Numbered from the stretch's first letter, positions 8,719 through 17,366 are shown. The stretch: DNA of 64,000 nt from Longimicrobiales bacterium (GCA_028284495.1 JANQRP010000035.1:1-64000), one strand, 5' to 3'. Program-made: numbers and translations. Notes: generated by a model not told the origin, from the sequence alone.

Positions 8719-10101
8719 GTGGACAACATTCTGAGTCGACGGGTCTACTCCGACCCGGTGCGGATGGCGCTCGTCTTGCTGACCTTCCTGACGATCGGCC
8801 GAGCCCACGTGCACTTCGGATTGGGGTTCCTTCGTCCGGCCGTGCTCCTCGCCGGCTTCGTCCTCGTTTACGCGACGCTGAATCCGCGCTCGGTCAGCGA
8901 TCGGTTCCTTCGCGTATGGCAGGGATGGACGGTTCCGGCGATCGGCCTGATCGCGCTGGCCACCCTTCCGTTCGGCATCGCCCCGGGGGCCTCCGCGAGA
9001 TACTTCGTGGACGTCTTCTCGACGGTACTGATCACGGCCCTCCTTCTGCTTGTGGCCACGCGGGGCGTGTTCGACACGATGCACTGGGTCGTCGCGTTCG
9101 TGGCCGGATGCGCGATGCAGGCCTACTACGCGACTTTCGTGTTCCAGCTCTCGACGACGGGTGGCGGCGTTGCGCGGCTGAGCGAAGGCTATATGTACGA
9201 CCCGAACGATATCGGCCTGATTCTGGTAGTGGGGTTGCCGCTCTGCATGTGGCTCATCGAGGCCCGGCGGGGTGCGGTCAAGGTCTTCGCCGGCGTCGTA
9301 CTCGGTACCAGTGTCTTTGCGATCGCTCGTACCGGGTCTCGAGGCGCGTTCCTGGCTCTTGCCGTGGTTGGATTCAGCATGCTCGTCATCGCGCTGGGGA
9401 GGGTCTCGATCGCCAAGCGCGTTGCCGCGGTCGCCACCATTTTCGTGCTGCTCAATGTTGCGGCACCGCCGGGGTACTGGAATCAGATGTCGACGATGCT
9501 GTCGGCTGAAGAGGATTACAACTGGACCTCCAAGACGGGGCGAAAGGCGATCGCCCTGCGGGGCCTCGGCTACATGTCCGACTACCCGCTGGCTGGTCTC
9601 GGTCTCGGCAATTTCGGTCGTGCGGAAGGGACGATTTCACCCATGGCGGCCGCCGCGATGCCTGGTGAGGGGGTCAGGTGGACGTCACCCCACAATTCCT
9701 ACATTCAGGTAGGTGCAGAGTTGGGTCTGCCGGGCGGCATCGTGTTTCTGGCACTCGTGTTCGGGAGCATGGGCGGTTTGCACCTGCTGTCGCGCCGTGC
9801 CTCACGGCGATGGGGGGAGAGTGAGGACCCGGCGCGACGCCTCGTGATGCTCGGAGGGCGCTACCTCACACTGTCGTACGTCGGTTTCTCCATCGGTGCG
9901 TTCTTTCTCACGTTTGCCTATCTCGACGTGATCTACATCCTCACCGCGATGACGGTTGGGGTTCATCTCGAGGAACGCCGACTTCTCGCGGAAGACGCGG
10001 CCACCGCCGTGCGTCGCCGTCCGGAGCCGGTCGTCCGCCAGCGCGGAGGTCTGGCACTCGCTCGACGAGCCAACGCGAATGTCGATCCGTCTACGACGTG
10101 A
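8719..10101 (+). CDS. O-antigen polymerase/ligase family membrane protein (Wzy/WaaL-like)
   Basis: A 460-residue protein with about ten hydrophobic segments and the Wzy_C-type block SPHNSYIQVGAELGLPGG (about residues 316-333) on a large periplasmic loop, whose His and Glu are conserved in polymerases and ligases. It would polymerise undecaprenyl-linked repeats or ligate chains in the periplasm. The last 35 residues are Arg-rich and probably cytoplasmic. The start is taken at GTG 8719, downstream of a sigma-54-like promoter at 8630; the ATG at 8764 is the alternative. The gene leads an operon in which every later junction overlaps (deacetylase, ATP-grasp, GT4, GT2). Polymerase versus ligase cannot be told from sequence. 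Confidence 0.87.
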   Translation: MDNILSRRVYSDPVRMALVLLTFLTIGRAHVHFGLGFLRPAVLLAGFVLVYATLNPRSVSDRFLRVWQGWTVPAIGLIALATLPFGIAPGASARYFVDVFSTVLITALLLLVATRGVFDTMHWVVAFVAGCAMQAYYATFVFQLSTTGGGVARLSEGYMYDPNDIGLILVVGLPLCMWLIEARRGAVKVFAGVVLGTSVFAIARTGSRGAFLALAVVGFSMLVIALGRVSIAKRVAAVATIFVLLNVAAPPGYWNQMSTMLSAEEDYNWTSKTGRKAIALRGLGYMSDYPLAGLGLGNFGRAEGTISPMAAAAMPGEGVRWTSPHNSYIQVGAELGLPGGIVFLALVFGSMGGLHLLSRRASRRWGESEDPARRLVMLGGRYLTLSYVGFSIGAFFLTFAYLDVIYILTAMTVGVHLEERRLLAEDAATAVRRRPEPVVRQRGGLALARRANANVDPSTT

Positions 10102-11041
10102 TGACCCGAGACCGGTGAGGTCCAGGCTCAAGCGCACCATCGAGGGTCTGTTGGCAACTCGCGCCTCCGCTCGGATCGCGGGGCTGTTTTCAGGCCCGCG
10201 AGACATCGTGCTCGCGTACCACAACGTCGTGCCGGACGGGGAGGGAGGGCGAGGCGACCGTGCGCTTCATGTCGAGCGCTCGGCCTTCTCGGCTCAGCTC
10301 GACGACCTCCTCGCCGAGACGGACGTCATACCGCTCCGCGACATGCTGACCAGGTCGCGCCGCAACGGTTCACGACCGCGGACCGCGATCACCTTCGACG
10401 ATGCATACCGGGGTGCCGTTACGATCGCGGTCCAGGAGCTTTCCCGCCGGTCTCTGCCCGCCACGATCTTCGTGACCCCCGGACTGCTCGGCGATCGCTC
10501 CTTCTGGTGGGATGATGTGGCTTTCGGGCCGCGGGGTCCTGCGGGTCTGAGCGAGGTTCGCCCTGTAGCGATCGATCGTCTCTCGGGAGAGGACGGCGCG
10601 GTCCGGGCGTGGGCGGAAGAGCACGGGATCGAGGTGGGGCTCGCCCCGCCGGCCTGGCGTTCTGCGACGATGAAGCAACTCGTGAGCGCGGCCGCGGTCG
10701 AGGGCGTGACACTGGCCCCCCATTCCTGGTCGCACCCGAACATGGCGATGCTTTCCGACGAGGACGCCGAAGAGGAACTTCGCCGCCCTCTGGAATGGCT
10801 GCGCGAACACTTCGATGAAGACCTCGTGCTGCCGTGGATCGCGTGGCCGTACGGACGGCACTCCGACGCCGTCTGCCGCATGGCGGGTGAGGTGGGGTAC
10901 CAGGCCGGACTGCGGGTTGACGGCACGTGGCTCCCGGACAGGGTGGTGGACCCCTTCCGTCTTCCCCGGCTGTCGGTGTCGGCCGGACTCTCCCGGGACG
11001 GCTTCCGAGCCCGGATCGCGGGTGCCTGGATGTGGGCGTGA
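10079..11041 (+). CDS. Polysaccharide deacetylase (NodB domain)
   Basis: A 320-residue carbohydrate esterase 4 protein that removes N- or O-acetyl groups from a glycan. Motif 1 is TFDD with Asp107/Asp108. Motif 2 is H215-S-W-S-H219-P, the metal-binding pair with the Asp. Later blocks WIAWPYGRHSD and GYQAGLRVDGTW fit motifs 3 to 5. The N-terminal part begins with IVLAYHNVVPDG, as in exopolysaccharide-locus deacetylases. ATG 10079 overlaps the upstream gene by 23 bp; a GTG at 10115 is possible. No clear signal peptide is seen, so action may be cytoplasmic, or the protein may lack an obvious leader. Its end overlaps the ATP-grasp gene through GTGA. Together with the MBOAT pair it suggests that polymer acylation is tuned. 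Confidence 0.88.
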   Translation: MSIRLRRDDPRPVRSRLKRTIEGLLATRASARIAGLFSGPRDIVLAYHNVVPDGEGGRGDRALHVERSAFSAQLDDLLAETDVIPLRDMLTRSRRNGSRPRTAITFDDAYRGAVTIAVQELSRRSLPATIFVTPGLLGDRSFWWDDVAFGPRGPAGLSEVRPVAIDRLSGEDGAVRAWAEEHGIEVGLAPPAWRSATMKQLVSAAAVEGVTLAPHSWSHPNMAMLSDEDAEEELRRPLEWLREHFDEDLVLPWIAWPYGRHSDAVCRMAGEVGYQAGLRVDGTWLPDRVVDPFRLPRLSVSAGLSRDGFRARIAGAWMWA

Positions 11042-12261
11042 GCGTGGTCATGGTTACGGACGGCGATCAGCGCTCGACGCTCGCGGTCGCGCGATCGCTG
11101 GGGCGGCGAGGTCATTCGGTACACGTTACGTCGCCACGGGGCCGCTCGCTCGCGGGCGCTTCTCGGTTCGTCCGATCCGACTCGCCTGCGGGCTTCCCTG
11201 ACGCACCCGACTACGGGTCGAGAGTCGTTGCAGCGGCCCGTGACATCGAGGCCGATCACGTCGTTCCGACGACCGAGGCCTCGATTCGGGCGCTCGTCCC
11301 GCTACTGGCGGACCTGCCGGGTGAGGGCGTTCCGATGTTCGACGCCTACGCGTTCGAGCGGGTATCGGACAAGCGGATCGTCCTCGACGTCGCGAGGGAG
11401 ATCGGGATCCCGACGCCTCGACAGGTCGTCCTCTGTTCGCGGGACGACGTCGAAGCGGTGACCACCTCGCGGGTCCCGGGATCCGCCCTAATTGTCAAGC
11501 CTTCGCGATCCGTCGCGCCGCCGGACGGGAGTGGCGTCGTTCGGGCGAATCCCCGAGCTGTCCGGGTCGGCACGCCGGACGAACTCTCGGAGCTCGTGGC
11601 GTCCACACCGGAGGCGGCCTTTCCCCTGTTGGTGCAGGAGGAGATACCCGGCGTCGGCGCTGGCGTGTTCATCCTGATGGATCGACACAACGTCCTCGCC
11701 GCCTTCGCGCATCGCCGCGTCCGGGAGAAGCCGCCGTCGGGAGGCGTCAGCGTGTGTCGGGAAACGGGCCGGCTCGCCCCGGACCTGCTCGAGATGTCGC
11801 GAGCACTGCTCGAGCAACTCGGATGGAGGGGGGCCGCGATGGTCGAGTACCGCGTCGACGAGCGCGACGGCAGGCCGGTACTGATGGAGGTAAACGGGCG
11901 ATTCTGGGGGTCACTTCAGCTTGCGATCGATGCGGGGGTCGACTTTCCAGCGCTGCTCCTCGACCGGGTCGAGGGACGACCGCTGCCGCCGCTGCCACCG
12001 CAGCCGCGGAACGTTCGACTGCGCTGGCTGTGGGGTGAGGTCGATCACGTCTGGGCGCGGGCGCGCTGGCCTCCGGTTGGCCGATCGGGCCTCGCCGAGG
12101 GGCTCGCGGCCGCCGTCGACGTACTCACGCCGTCTCGACGCGACCGCACGGAGGTCCTCAGGCTTGGAGATCCGGGCCCCTTCCTCCGGGAGACCGGCAC
12201 GCGGCTGGCCGGCGGCGTGCGCCGTCTGACCCGACGGGCCGACGCTCGGTCGCTCCGGTGA
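11038..12261 (+). CDS. ATP-grasp domain protein in the polysaccharide operon
   Basis: A 407-residue ATP-grasp enzyme of the kind found in exopolysaccharide operons. An N-terminal Rossmann-like part (VVMVTDGDQRS, VPTTEASIRAL) is followed by the ATP-binding lid LIVKPSRSV near residue 155 and the metal-binding end of the fold, LMEVNGRFWGSLQLAIDAG near residue 285. Such enzymes form an amide or ester through an acyl-phosphate intermediate, so it may attach an amino acid or other acyl group to a sugar precursor; the substrate is not readable. The GTG at 11038 is chosen because it makes a GTGA overlap with the deacetylase stop; the frame is open further upstream without homology. Its own stop overlaps the GT4 start by four bases. 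Confidence 0.82.
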   Translation: MSVVMVTDGDQRSTLAVARSLGRRGHSVHVTSPRGRSLAGASRFVRSDSPAGFPDAPDYGSRVVAAARDIEADHVVPTTEASIRALVPLLADLPGEGVPMFDAYAFERVSDKRIVLDVAREIGIPTPRQVVLCSRDDVEAVTTSRVPGSALIVKPSRSVAPPDGSGVVRANPRAVRVGTPDELSELVASTPEAAFPLLVQEEIPGVGAGVFILMDRHNVLAAFAHRRVREKPPSGGVSVCRETGRLAPDLLEMSRALLEQLGWRGAAMVEYRVDERDGRPVLMEVNGRFWGSLQLAIDAGVDFPALLLDRVEGRPLPPLPPQPRNVRLRWLWGEVDHVWARARWPPVGRSGLAEGLAAAVDVLTPSRRDRTEVLRLGDPGPFLRETGTRLAGGVRRLTRRADARSLR

Positions 12262-13403
12262 GAGTGCTTCACGCGACCGCTCCGGGCCCAGTCGGTGGGC
12301 TCGAGAGCGTAGTGCGCGCGCTCGCCACGGGGCAGCGGGCGCGCGGTCAGGAGGTGGGTGTGCTCGTTTCCCGCACGCCTAGCGACGCCGACGGGCCTCA
12401 CCCCTTCGTCGACGGCCTCCGAGCCGCGCACGTTCCGGTCCACGACGTGGTAGCGCCCGGATGGCGCCCGGATCGGGAGTGGAGCGCCACGCAAGGAGTG
12501 CTCGACGACGTGGAGCCGGCCGTCGTCCACACACACGGCCTTCGGAGCGATCTGATCGCCGGTGGAGTGGCCCTTCGGCTCGGGATCCCGGTGGTCTCAA
12601 CGCAGCACGGCGACTCCCTCTTCACTCCGCGCGCGCGCGCTGTTCGGGTGATCCAGCGCAGTCTCCTTCGCCGATTCGCGGGGGTCATCGCGGTTTCTCG
12701 GCCCCTGCGTGACCGGCTTGCGGGTGCCGGGGTCCCCGCGGCCCGTCTTCATGTCGTGCCAAACGCATGGATGGGCGGCGTCGACTTCGCCGAGGCCGGC
12801 GAGGCGCGGCGTGCGCTTCCGGCGTCCACACGTTCGGCCGGATTACCACGGCTAGGGTGGGTTGGACGCCTCTCCCACGAGAAGGGCGCGGATATCTTCA
12901 TCGAAGCCCTCGCGATCCTCGACCGGTCCGGGTACGAGCTGGAGGTTTCGATCATCGGAGACGGACCGGCCAGGTTCCCGCTGCAGGGTCGGACGACCGC
13001 GTTCCGCTCGGTCGAAGTTGGATGGCACGGTGCGGTCCCCAACGCCGCTCGCCTCTTCCCCGCCTTCGATCTGTTCGTGCTGAGCTCCCGCACTGAGGGA
13101 ACGCCCATCGTCCTCCTGGAGGCGATGGCCGCCGGCGTCCCGATCGTCGCGACGGCCGTCGGCGGCGTTCCCGACGTCACGGGTCGGGACGGCGCGGCAC
13201 TCGTGCACTCCGAGGACCCCCGCGCCCTTGCGGACGCGATCCGGGCGGATCTGGCCGACCCCGACGCCGCGCGGCGCAGGGTGGCCGCCGCGACCCGGCG
13301 ACTCGACCGGGAGTTCGCCGCCGAGCCGTGGCACGACCGTCACCAGGCGCTCTACACGGCGGTCGTCTCCGAATCGCTCCGCACTTCCTCACCGAGTTCG
13401 TGA
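12258..13403 (+). CDS. Family 4 glycosyltransferase (GT-B fold)
   Basis: A 381-residue GT4 retaining glycosyltransferase. The N-terminal acceptor domain starts VLHATAPGPVGGLESVVRAL with the glycine-rich loop. The C-terminal donor domain opens LGWVGRLSHEKGADIFIEAL and carries the EX7E motif in RTEGTPIVLLEAMAAGVPIV, near residue 280, followed by GGVPDV. It adds one sugar to the lipid-linked repeat at the cytoplasmic face of the membrane. The GTG start overlaps the ATP-grasp stop (GTGA), and its TGA shares one base with the ATG of the next gene, so translation is probably coupled. Linkage and sugar are unknown. Confidence 0.92.
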   Translation: MRVLHATAPGPVGGLESVVRALATGQRARGQEVGVLVSRTPSDADGPHPFVDGLRAAHVPVHDVVAPGWRPDREWSATQGVLDDVEPAVVHTHGLRSDLIAGGVALRLGIPVVSTQHGDSLFTPRARAVRVIQRSLLRRFAGVIAVSRPLRDRLAGAGVPAARLHVVPNAWMGGVDFAEAGEARRALPASTRSAGLPRLGWVGRLSHEKGADIFIEALAILDRSGYELEVSIIGDGPARFPLQGRTTAFRSVEVGWHGAVPNAARLFPAFDLFVLSSRTEGTPIVLLEAMAAGVPIVATAVGGVPDVTGRDGAALVHSEDPRALADAIRADLADPDAARRRVAAATRRLDREFAAEPWHDRHQALYTAVVSESLRTSSPSS

Positions 13404-14596
13404 TGCTGCACGCGCTGGGTCTGACCCTACTGTCCGGGTCCATCGCCCTCGTCCTCTATACCTATGCGGCGTACCCGCTGCTGCTCCGGCTGCTCGCCCG
13501 CCGCGGCAGTTGGGACGTCGTGGACGACGGGGACGGCGACGCGACCTGGCCCACGGTCAGCGTGACGGTGCCCGCGTACAACGAGGAGGGCCGCATCGCC
13601 GAGGCGCTCGAGCATATCCTGGCGCTCGACTATCCGTCGGACCGCATGGAGGTCGTGGTGGTCTCGGACGGATCCACCGACCGGACCGACGAGATCGTCG
13701 AGAGCTTCGCGGACCGGGGGGTCCGGCTCCACCGAATGCCGGAGCGCGGTGGCAAGACCGCGGCGGAGAACGCGCTGGCGCCCCTTCTCCACGGCGACAT
13801 CGTACTCAACACCGACGCGTCGATTCGCATTCGCCCGGATGCGCTGAAGAAGCTGGTCGCTCCGCTGCGCGACCCGTCGATCGGCGTGGCATCGGGACGC
13901 GACATCAGCGTGTCGGCCGGGGAGGCGGCCTCGACCGAGGGCGAATCGAAGTACGTGGGCTACGAGATGGGAATCAGAGATCTCGAGTCGCGGGCCGGAG
14001 GCATCGTCGGCGCGTCCGGATGTCTCTACGCGATCCGATCGGACCTTCACCGGTACGAACTGCCGCCGAGCCTCTCCCGCGACTTCTGTTCCGCGCTCGT
14101 GGCCCGCGAGGCGGGATTCAGCGCCGTGTCGGTGCACGACGCGACGTGCCTGGTGCCGCGCACACGCTCCCTTCGGAAGGAGTACCGCAGGAAGGTGCGG
14201 ACCATGGTGCGGGGCATGCGTACCCTCGCCTACAAGCGCTCGCTCATGCATCCGCTCCGGGAGGGGCGCTTCGCGTGGATGCTCTTCAGCCACAAGGTGT
14301 GCCGCTGGGCCTCGTCCTGGGCGCTCCTCGTCGGTGTCGTCGGGCTCCTCCTCATGGCCATCGCGGGCAACCCGGTTGGCGTCGCCGGATCCATCGTCGG
14401 CGCGCTCGCTGCCCTCGCGGCCGGCGTCGCCTGGTTCTGGCCCGACGCCCGGCCGCTCCCCAGGCTCATCGCCCTGCCGGCGTTCGCCGTGTGGAGCAAC
14501 CTCGCGGCCGTGCACGCGACCCTGAAGGCGCCACTCGGAGGGGACAGTGCGAAGTGGGAGCCGACCCGGCGCGAGCGCGCGGCCGCGGGCGGATGA
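13403..14596 (+). CDS. Membrane-bound family 2 glycosyltransferase
   Basis: A 397-residue GT2 enzyme with an N-terminal membrane helix (about 5-27), a cytosolic GT-A domain and two or three C-terminal helices (about 290-350). Motifs are VTVPAYNEEGRIAEALEHIL, SDGSTDRTDEI, the metal site NTDAS, the acceptor-side SRDF and an RKEYRRKVRTMVRG stretch where processive enzymes have Q/RxxRW. Layout resembles membrane GT2s of the BcsA/HasA type but is shorter and lacks a PilZ domain. The start is the ATG at 13403 in a TGATG overlap with the GT4 stop. It is the last gene of the operon beginning at 8719. Whether it is processive cannot be decided. Confidence 0.88.
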   Translation: MLHALGLTLLSGSIALVLYTYAAYPLLLRLLARRGSWDVVDDGDGDATWPTVSVTVPAYNEEGRIAEALEHILALDYPSDRMEVVVVSDGSTDRTDEIVESFADRGVRLHRMPERGGKTAAENALAPLLHGDIVLNTDASIRIRPDALKKLVAPLRDPSIGVASGRDISVSAGEAASTEGESKYVGYEMGIRDLESRAGGIVGASGCLYAIRSDLHRYELPPSLSRDFCSALVAREAGFSAVSVHDATCLVPRTRSLRKEYRRKVRTMVRGMRTLAYKRSLMHPLREGRFAWMLFSHKVCRWASSWALLVGVVGLLLMAIAGNPVGVAGSIVGALAALAAGVAWFWPDARPLPRLIALPAFAVWSNLAAVHATLKAPLGGDSAKWEPTRRERAAAGG

Positions 14597-14839
14597 CCCC
14601 CTCAGACGCCGAATTCGTGGCTTCGGGCCTACAGTCTGTCGGCCCGTGCCCACACCCCGACGATCCGGCGAGGGATCGGTAAACAGATATTCCCTGTATT
14701 TTCAACGTTTTACGGGATTCGGCCTCGCCGTGCCAGATCAGCACGACCCTTGCACATGGTTGAAGGCCCGCGGCGGGGGATTGCTTTCAATGCCGCGAAG
14801 AGACCTCGACCCTCCGACACCGACGGCTTCGACCATCTG
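14597..14839. other. Regulatory leader of the sugar transferase gene
   Basis: About 240 bp without a gene. It contains an AT-richer patch (14680-14720) with an imperfect CCC-GTA/TAC-GGG inverted repeat that could be an activator site, and the sigma-54-like promoter at 14739. Confidence 0.45.
14739..14754 (+). promoter_or_regulatory. Candidate sigma-54 promoter for the initiating sugar transferase
   Basis: CAGCACG-ACCC-TTGCA matches 10 of 12 consensus positions with correct -24 to -12 spacing, but the first of the near-invariant GG pair is A. Predicted start of transcription near 14765 would exclude TTG 14750 and ATG 14756 as starts and favour ATG 14840. Confidence 0.5.
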
Positions 14840-15544
14840 ATGGAATCGAGCAGCAAGATCTTCGACCACCCGGGCACGCATGTGCGGCCCCGTCGGCGCG
14901 CCGGCCACTGGCTGCGCCGTGGGCTCAACGTGATCGTCGCCCTCGTCGCCCTCGTGGTGACGGCGCCGTTGATGCTGCTCATCGCCATCGCGGTCAAGCT
15001 GTCCTCGCCGGGACCCGTCATCTATCGGCAGCAGCGCGTTGGGCTCGATCGCCGCTCGCGCACTGACCTCCACCGGCCCGGTTGCCGCCGGAAGGGGAGG
15101 GATTCCGGTGGGCGGATCTTCACGATCTACAAGTTCCGCACGATGCGGACCGAGGGTGACGATGCGCCCCAGCGGTGGGCATCTCAGGACGACCCACGGG
15201 TCACGCCCATCGGGCGCTTCCTCAGGAAGACGCGCCTCGACGAGCTGCCGCAGTTCGCGAACGTCCTGAAGGGCGACATGAACATCGTTGGCCCCCGGCC
15301 CGAGCAGCCGGACATCTTCCTCGAATTGCGTGACGAGTTGCCGTCGTATCGCGTTCGCCAGCGCGTCCTCCCCGGCATCACCGGGCTCGCGCAGGTCAAC
15401 CAGGGCTACGACCAGAACCTCGACGACGTGAAGCGGAAGCTCAACTACGACATCCGCTACGTCGAGTCGAGCTCGCCCCTGCTCGACCTGTGGGTGATGC
15501 TGAAGACGCTGCCGGTGATGATCTTCAAGGTCGGGTCGCAGTAG
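14840..15544 (+). CDS. Undecaprenyl-phosphate sugar phosphotransferase (initiating glycosyltransferase)
   Basis: A 234-residue bacterial sugar transferase (PF02397 type, monotopic phosphoglycosyl transferase) that starts repeat-unit synthesis by moving a sugar phosphate from a UDP-sugar to undecaprenyl phosphate. It has one hydrophobic re-entrant segment (about residues 25-50) ending in [14 protein letters not shown], then [10 protein letters not shown], the catalytic Asp-Glu in [18 protein letters not shown], then IVGPRPEQP and [13 protein letters not shown]. It is a short PssY/WcaJ-core form without the N-terminal five-helix domain. A frame extension to 14750 exists, but a sigma-54-like promoter at 14739 would place the transcript start after it, so ATG 14840 is preferred. 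It is convergent with the response regulator, with 30 bp between stops. Confidence 0.9.
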   Translation: MESSSKIFDHPGTHVRPRRRAGHWLRRGLNVIVALVALVVTAPLMLLIAIAVKLSSPGPVIYRQQRVGLDRRSRTDLHRPGCRRKGRDSGGRIFTIYKFRTMRTEGDDAPQRWASQDDPRVTPIGRFLRKTRLDELPQFANVLKGDMNIVGPRPEQPDIFLELRDELPSYRVRQRVLPGITGLAQVNQGYDQNLDDVKRKLNYDIRYVESSSPLLDLWVMLKTLPVMIFKVGSQ

Positions 15545-15563
15545 CGGACCGAGCTTGAACGAG

Positions 15564-15590
15564 GGACGGCTTCGCTACTCCTCGCCGTCC
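15564..15590. terminator. Possible bidirectional hairpin between convergent genes
   Basis: GGACGGC (15564-15570) pairs with GCCGTCC (15584-15590) across a 13-base loop. It spans the end of the response regulator coding region and the short gap after the sugar transferase. No T-tract follows on either strand, so termination is uncertain. Confidence 0.3.
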
Positions 15591-17044
15591 TGCACCTCTC
15601 TCGAGATCGAGAGATCGTGCTTCTCCATCAGCCGGTAGAGCGTGGTGCGATCCACGTCCGCGATCCGAGCGGCCTTGGACATGTTGCCGCTGGCCTCCTT
15701 GACGACCCACCTCAGATAGCGACGCTCGAATTCGTCCGTGAGTTCCTGACGGGCGTCGTGATACTTCCGCTCGCGGAAGAAGGTGGGCGACGTGAGCGCA
15801 TCCCCCGCCGGCCCGTCCTCCCCGAACTCGCCCTCGGTCGGGAAGTCGTCGGCCGAAAGTTCGGCCTCCGGACTGCTGAGAATCGCGGCGTACTCGACGG
15901 CGTTCTGGAGTTCGCGGACGTTCCCGAGCCAGGGTCGCGAGACGAGATGGTCGACGGCGCGCTCGCCGAGGACCGGCGGCGGTCCGTCGCCGACCCGGTG
16001 CCGAGCCCAGTACTTGCGAAGGAAGTAGTCGGCCAGAAGGGGGATGTCGCCCTGTCGCTTCCGCAGCGGCGGGATGTGAAGGGGAACCACGCGAAGCCGG
16101 TAGTACAGATCGCGACGGAGCATGCCCGACGACACCGCCTCGGCGGGCTCACGGTTCGTGGCGGCGATGAACCGCACGTCGACCGTCGCGTCCACCTTGT
16201 TGCTCCCGATCCGCCGGACCTGTCCGTCCTGGATGACTCGAAGCAGCTTGGCCTGGATCGAGAGATCCATCTCGGTGATCTCGTCGAGGAACAGCGTCCC
16301 ACCGTCCGTCGACTCGAGCAGCCCGATCCGCTCCTGTACCGCGCCCGTGAACGCACCCTTCGAGTGGCCGAACATCTCCGCCTCGAGCAGCGCCTCGGGG
16401 AGCGCGGCACAGTTGAGCGCCAGCATCGGCTTCCGGGCCCGCCGGCTCCGCTCGTGGATGTAGTGCGCGATGAGGTCCTTTCCGGTCCCGCTCTCGCCGG
16501 AGATGAACACCGAGGCGTCGGTGTGGGCGAGTCGCTCCGCGAGATCCAGTGCGTCGCGAAACTCCGGCGACTCTCCGACCACGTGAAGGTCCCCGGACAC
16601 CCGGGCGCCGTTCGAGCTCGAGCCCTCACCGTCGAGCTCGCGCATCCGGATCGCCTCGAGGGCCGCTCCGCCGACGGCGATCTTGAGCTGGGTCGCGGTG
16701 AACGGCCGCGACAAGTATTCCCACGCCCCGAGTTCCCGAGCCTCGATGCTGCTCTCGAGCGAGGCGTCGCCGCCCGACATGACCATCGGGACGTGCCGGG
16801 GGTTGCCCTCCCGGGCGGCCCGGAGGAGATCGGGCCCGGACACCCCGGTCATCCCGTAGTCGAGCAGGGAGATGTCGAAGGTCCCCCGAAGGAGGTGTTC
16901 CCGGCCCTCGTCGCCTCGGCGGCAGACCGTCGCCGAATACCCCTCGAGCTCGAGAATCCTCGAACAGGTCTGGAGCATCGAGCTGTCGTCGTCGACGACC
17001 AGCACGCGGAGCTCTTTCAGGGCGTCGGAAGGGATGCTGTTCAC
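15575..17044 (-). CDS. Sigma-54-dependent response regulator (NtrC family)
   Basis: A 489-residue transcription activator with three domains. An N-terminal receiver (about 10-125) has VLVVDDDSSM and the phosphoacceptor Asp in LLDYGMTG. A central AAA+ domain (about 160-390) has Walker A GESGTGKD, the sigma-54 contact loop GAFTGA and Walker B GGTLFLDEITEM. A C-terminal Fis-type helix-turn-helix reads NMSKAARIADVDRTTLYRLM. It would hydrolyse ATP to open sigma-54 promoters, and four such candidate promoters flank polysaccharide genes in this window. The receiver's usual conserved Lys before Pro-Phe is Arg (YLSRPF), so phosphorylation control may differ. The start is GTG at the 17044 end. No cognate kinase is adjacent. 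This resembles sigma-54 regulators in other exopolysaccharide loci. Confidence 0.95.
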   Translation of the reverse strand: MNSIPSDALKELRVLVVDDDSSMLQTCSRILELEGYSATVCRRGDEGREHLLRGTFDISLLDYGMTGVSGPDLLRAAREGNPRHVPMVMSGGDASLESSIEARELGAWEYLSRPFTATQLKIAVGGAALEAIRMRELDGEGSSSNGARVSGDLHVVGESPEFRDALDLAERLAHTDASVFISGESGTGKDLIAHYIHERSRRARKPMLALNCAALPEALLEAEMFGHSKGAFTGAVQERIGLLESTDGGTLFLDEITEMDLSIQAKLLRVIQDGQVRRIGSNKVDATVDVRFIAATNREPAEAVSSGMLRRDLYYRLRVVPLHIPPLRKRQGDIPLLADYFLRKYWARHRVGDGPPPVLGERAVDHLVSRPWLGNVRELQNAVEYAAILSSPEAELSADDFPTEGEFGEDGPAGDALTSPTFFRERKYHDARQELTDEFERRYLRWVVKEASGNMSKAARIADVDRTTLYRLMEKHDLSISREVQDGEE

Positions 17045-17148
17045 GGTGATGGCGCGGATCGGGCCAAGCGGGGGATCGAATTGGGGGTGCCGTCACCCCT
17101 GCCGGAGCCCGCCATCCTGCAGCACCCCGGCGTGTGGCGCAAGAAAAC

Positions 17149-17242
17149 TTCACGTCTACTGTACGGTCACGATACCACACCCGGTGCGAAGATGACACAC
17201 TCCACGCGTCGGAGCGAGCCGAGCCGTCGGATTCACGTCTAC
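17149..17242 (+). promoter_or_regulatory. Paired 11-bp direct repeats, candidate sigma-54 enhancer sites
   Basis: TTCACGTCTAC occurs at 17149-17159 and 17232-17242, 83 bp apart. That is about 140 and 220 bp upstream of the start site predicted from the promoter at 17351, a normal distance for NtrC-type enhancers. Binding by the adjacent regulator is inference. Confidence 0.45.
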
Positions 17243-17328
17243 GGGCCAGTGTAGGAGCATCACCGCTCGATGGCGCCCTACGTGGCGAACCGGGTCGTAG
17301 CGGCCCATCCCCGCGCGGAAGAACGGTC

Positions 17329-17343
17329 CGTGACAGCGTCACG
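17329..17343. repeat. 15-bp palindrome beside the sigma-54 promoter
   Basis: CGTGAC-AGC-GTCACG is a perfect 6-bp inverted repeat with a 3-bp centre, ending 8 bp before the -24 element at 17351. The position would suit a repressor or modulator site rather than a distal enhancer. Confidence 0.4.
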
Positions 17344-17350
17344 CCCGACC

Positions 17351-17366
17351 TGGTATTATCATTGCA
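17351..17366 (+). promoter_or_regulatory. Candidate sigma-54 promoter for the wzc/wza-like genes
   Basis: TGGTATT-ATCA-TTGCA has exact GG-N10-GC spacing (GG 17352-17353, GC 17364-17365) and 9 of 12 consensus matches. The predicted start near 17377 leaves a 92-base leader before ATG 17469. It is AT-richer than surrounding DNA, as expected for a real promoter. Confidence 0.65.
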
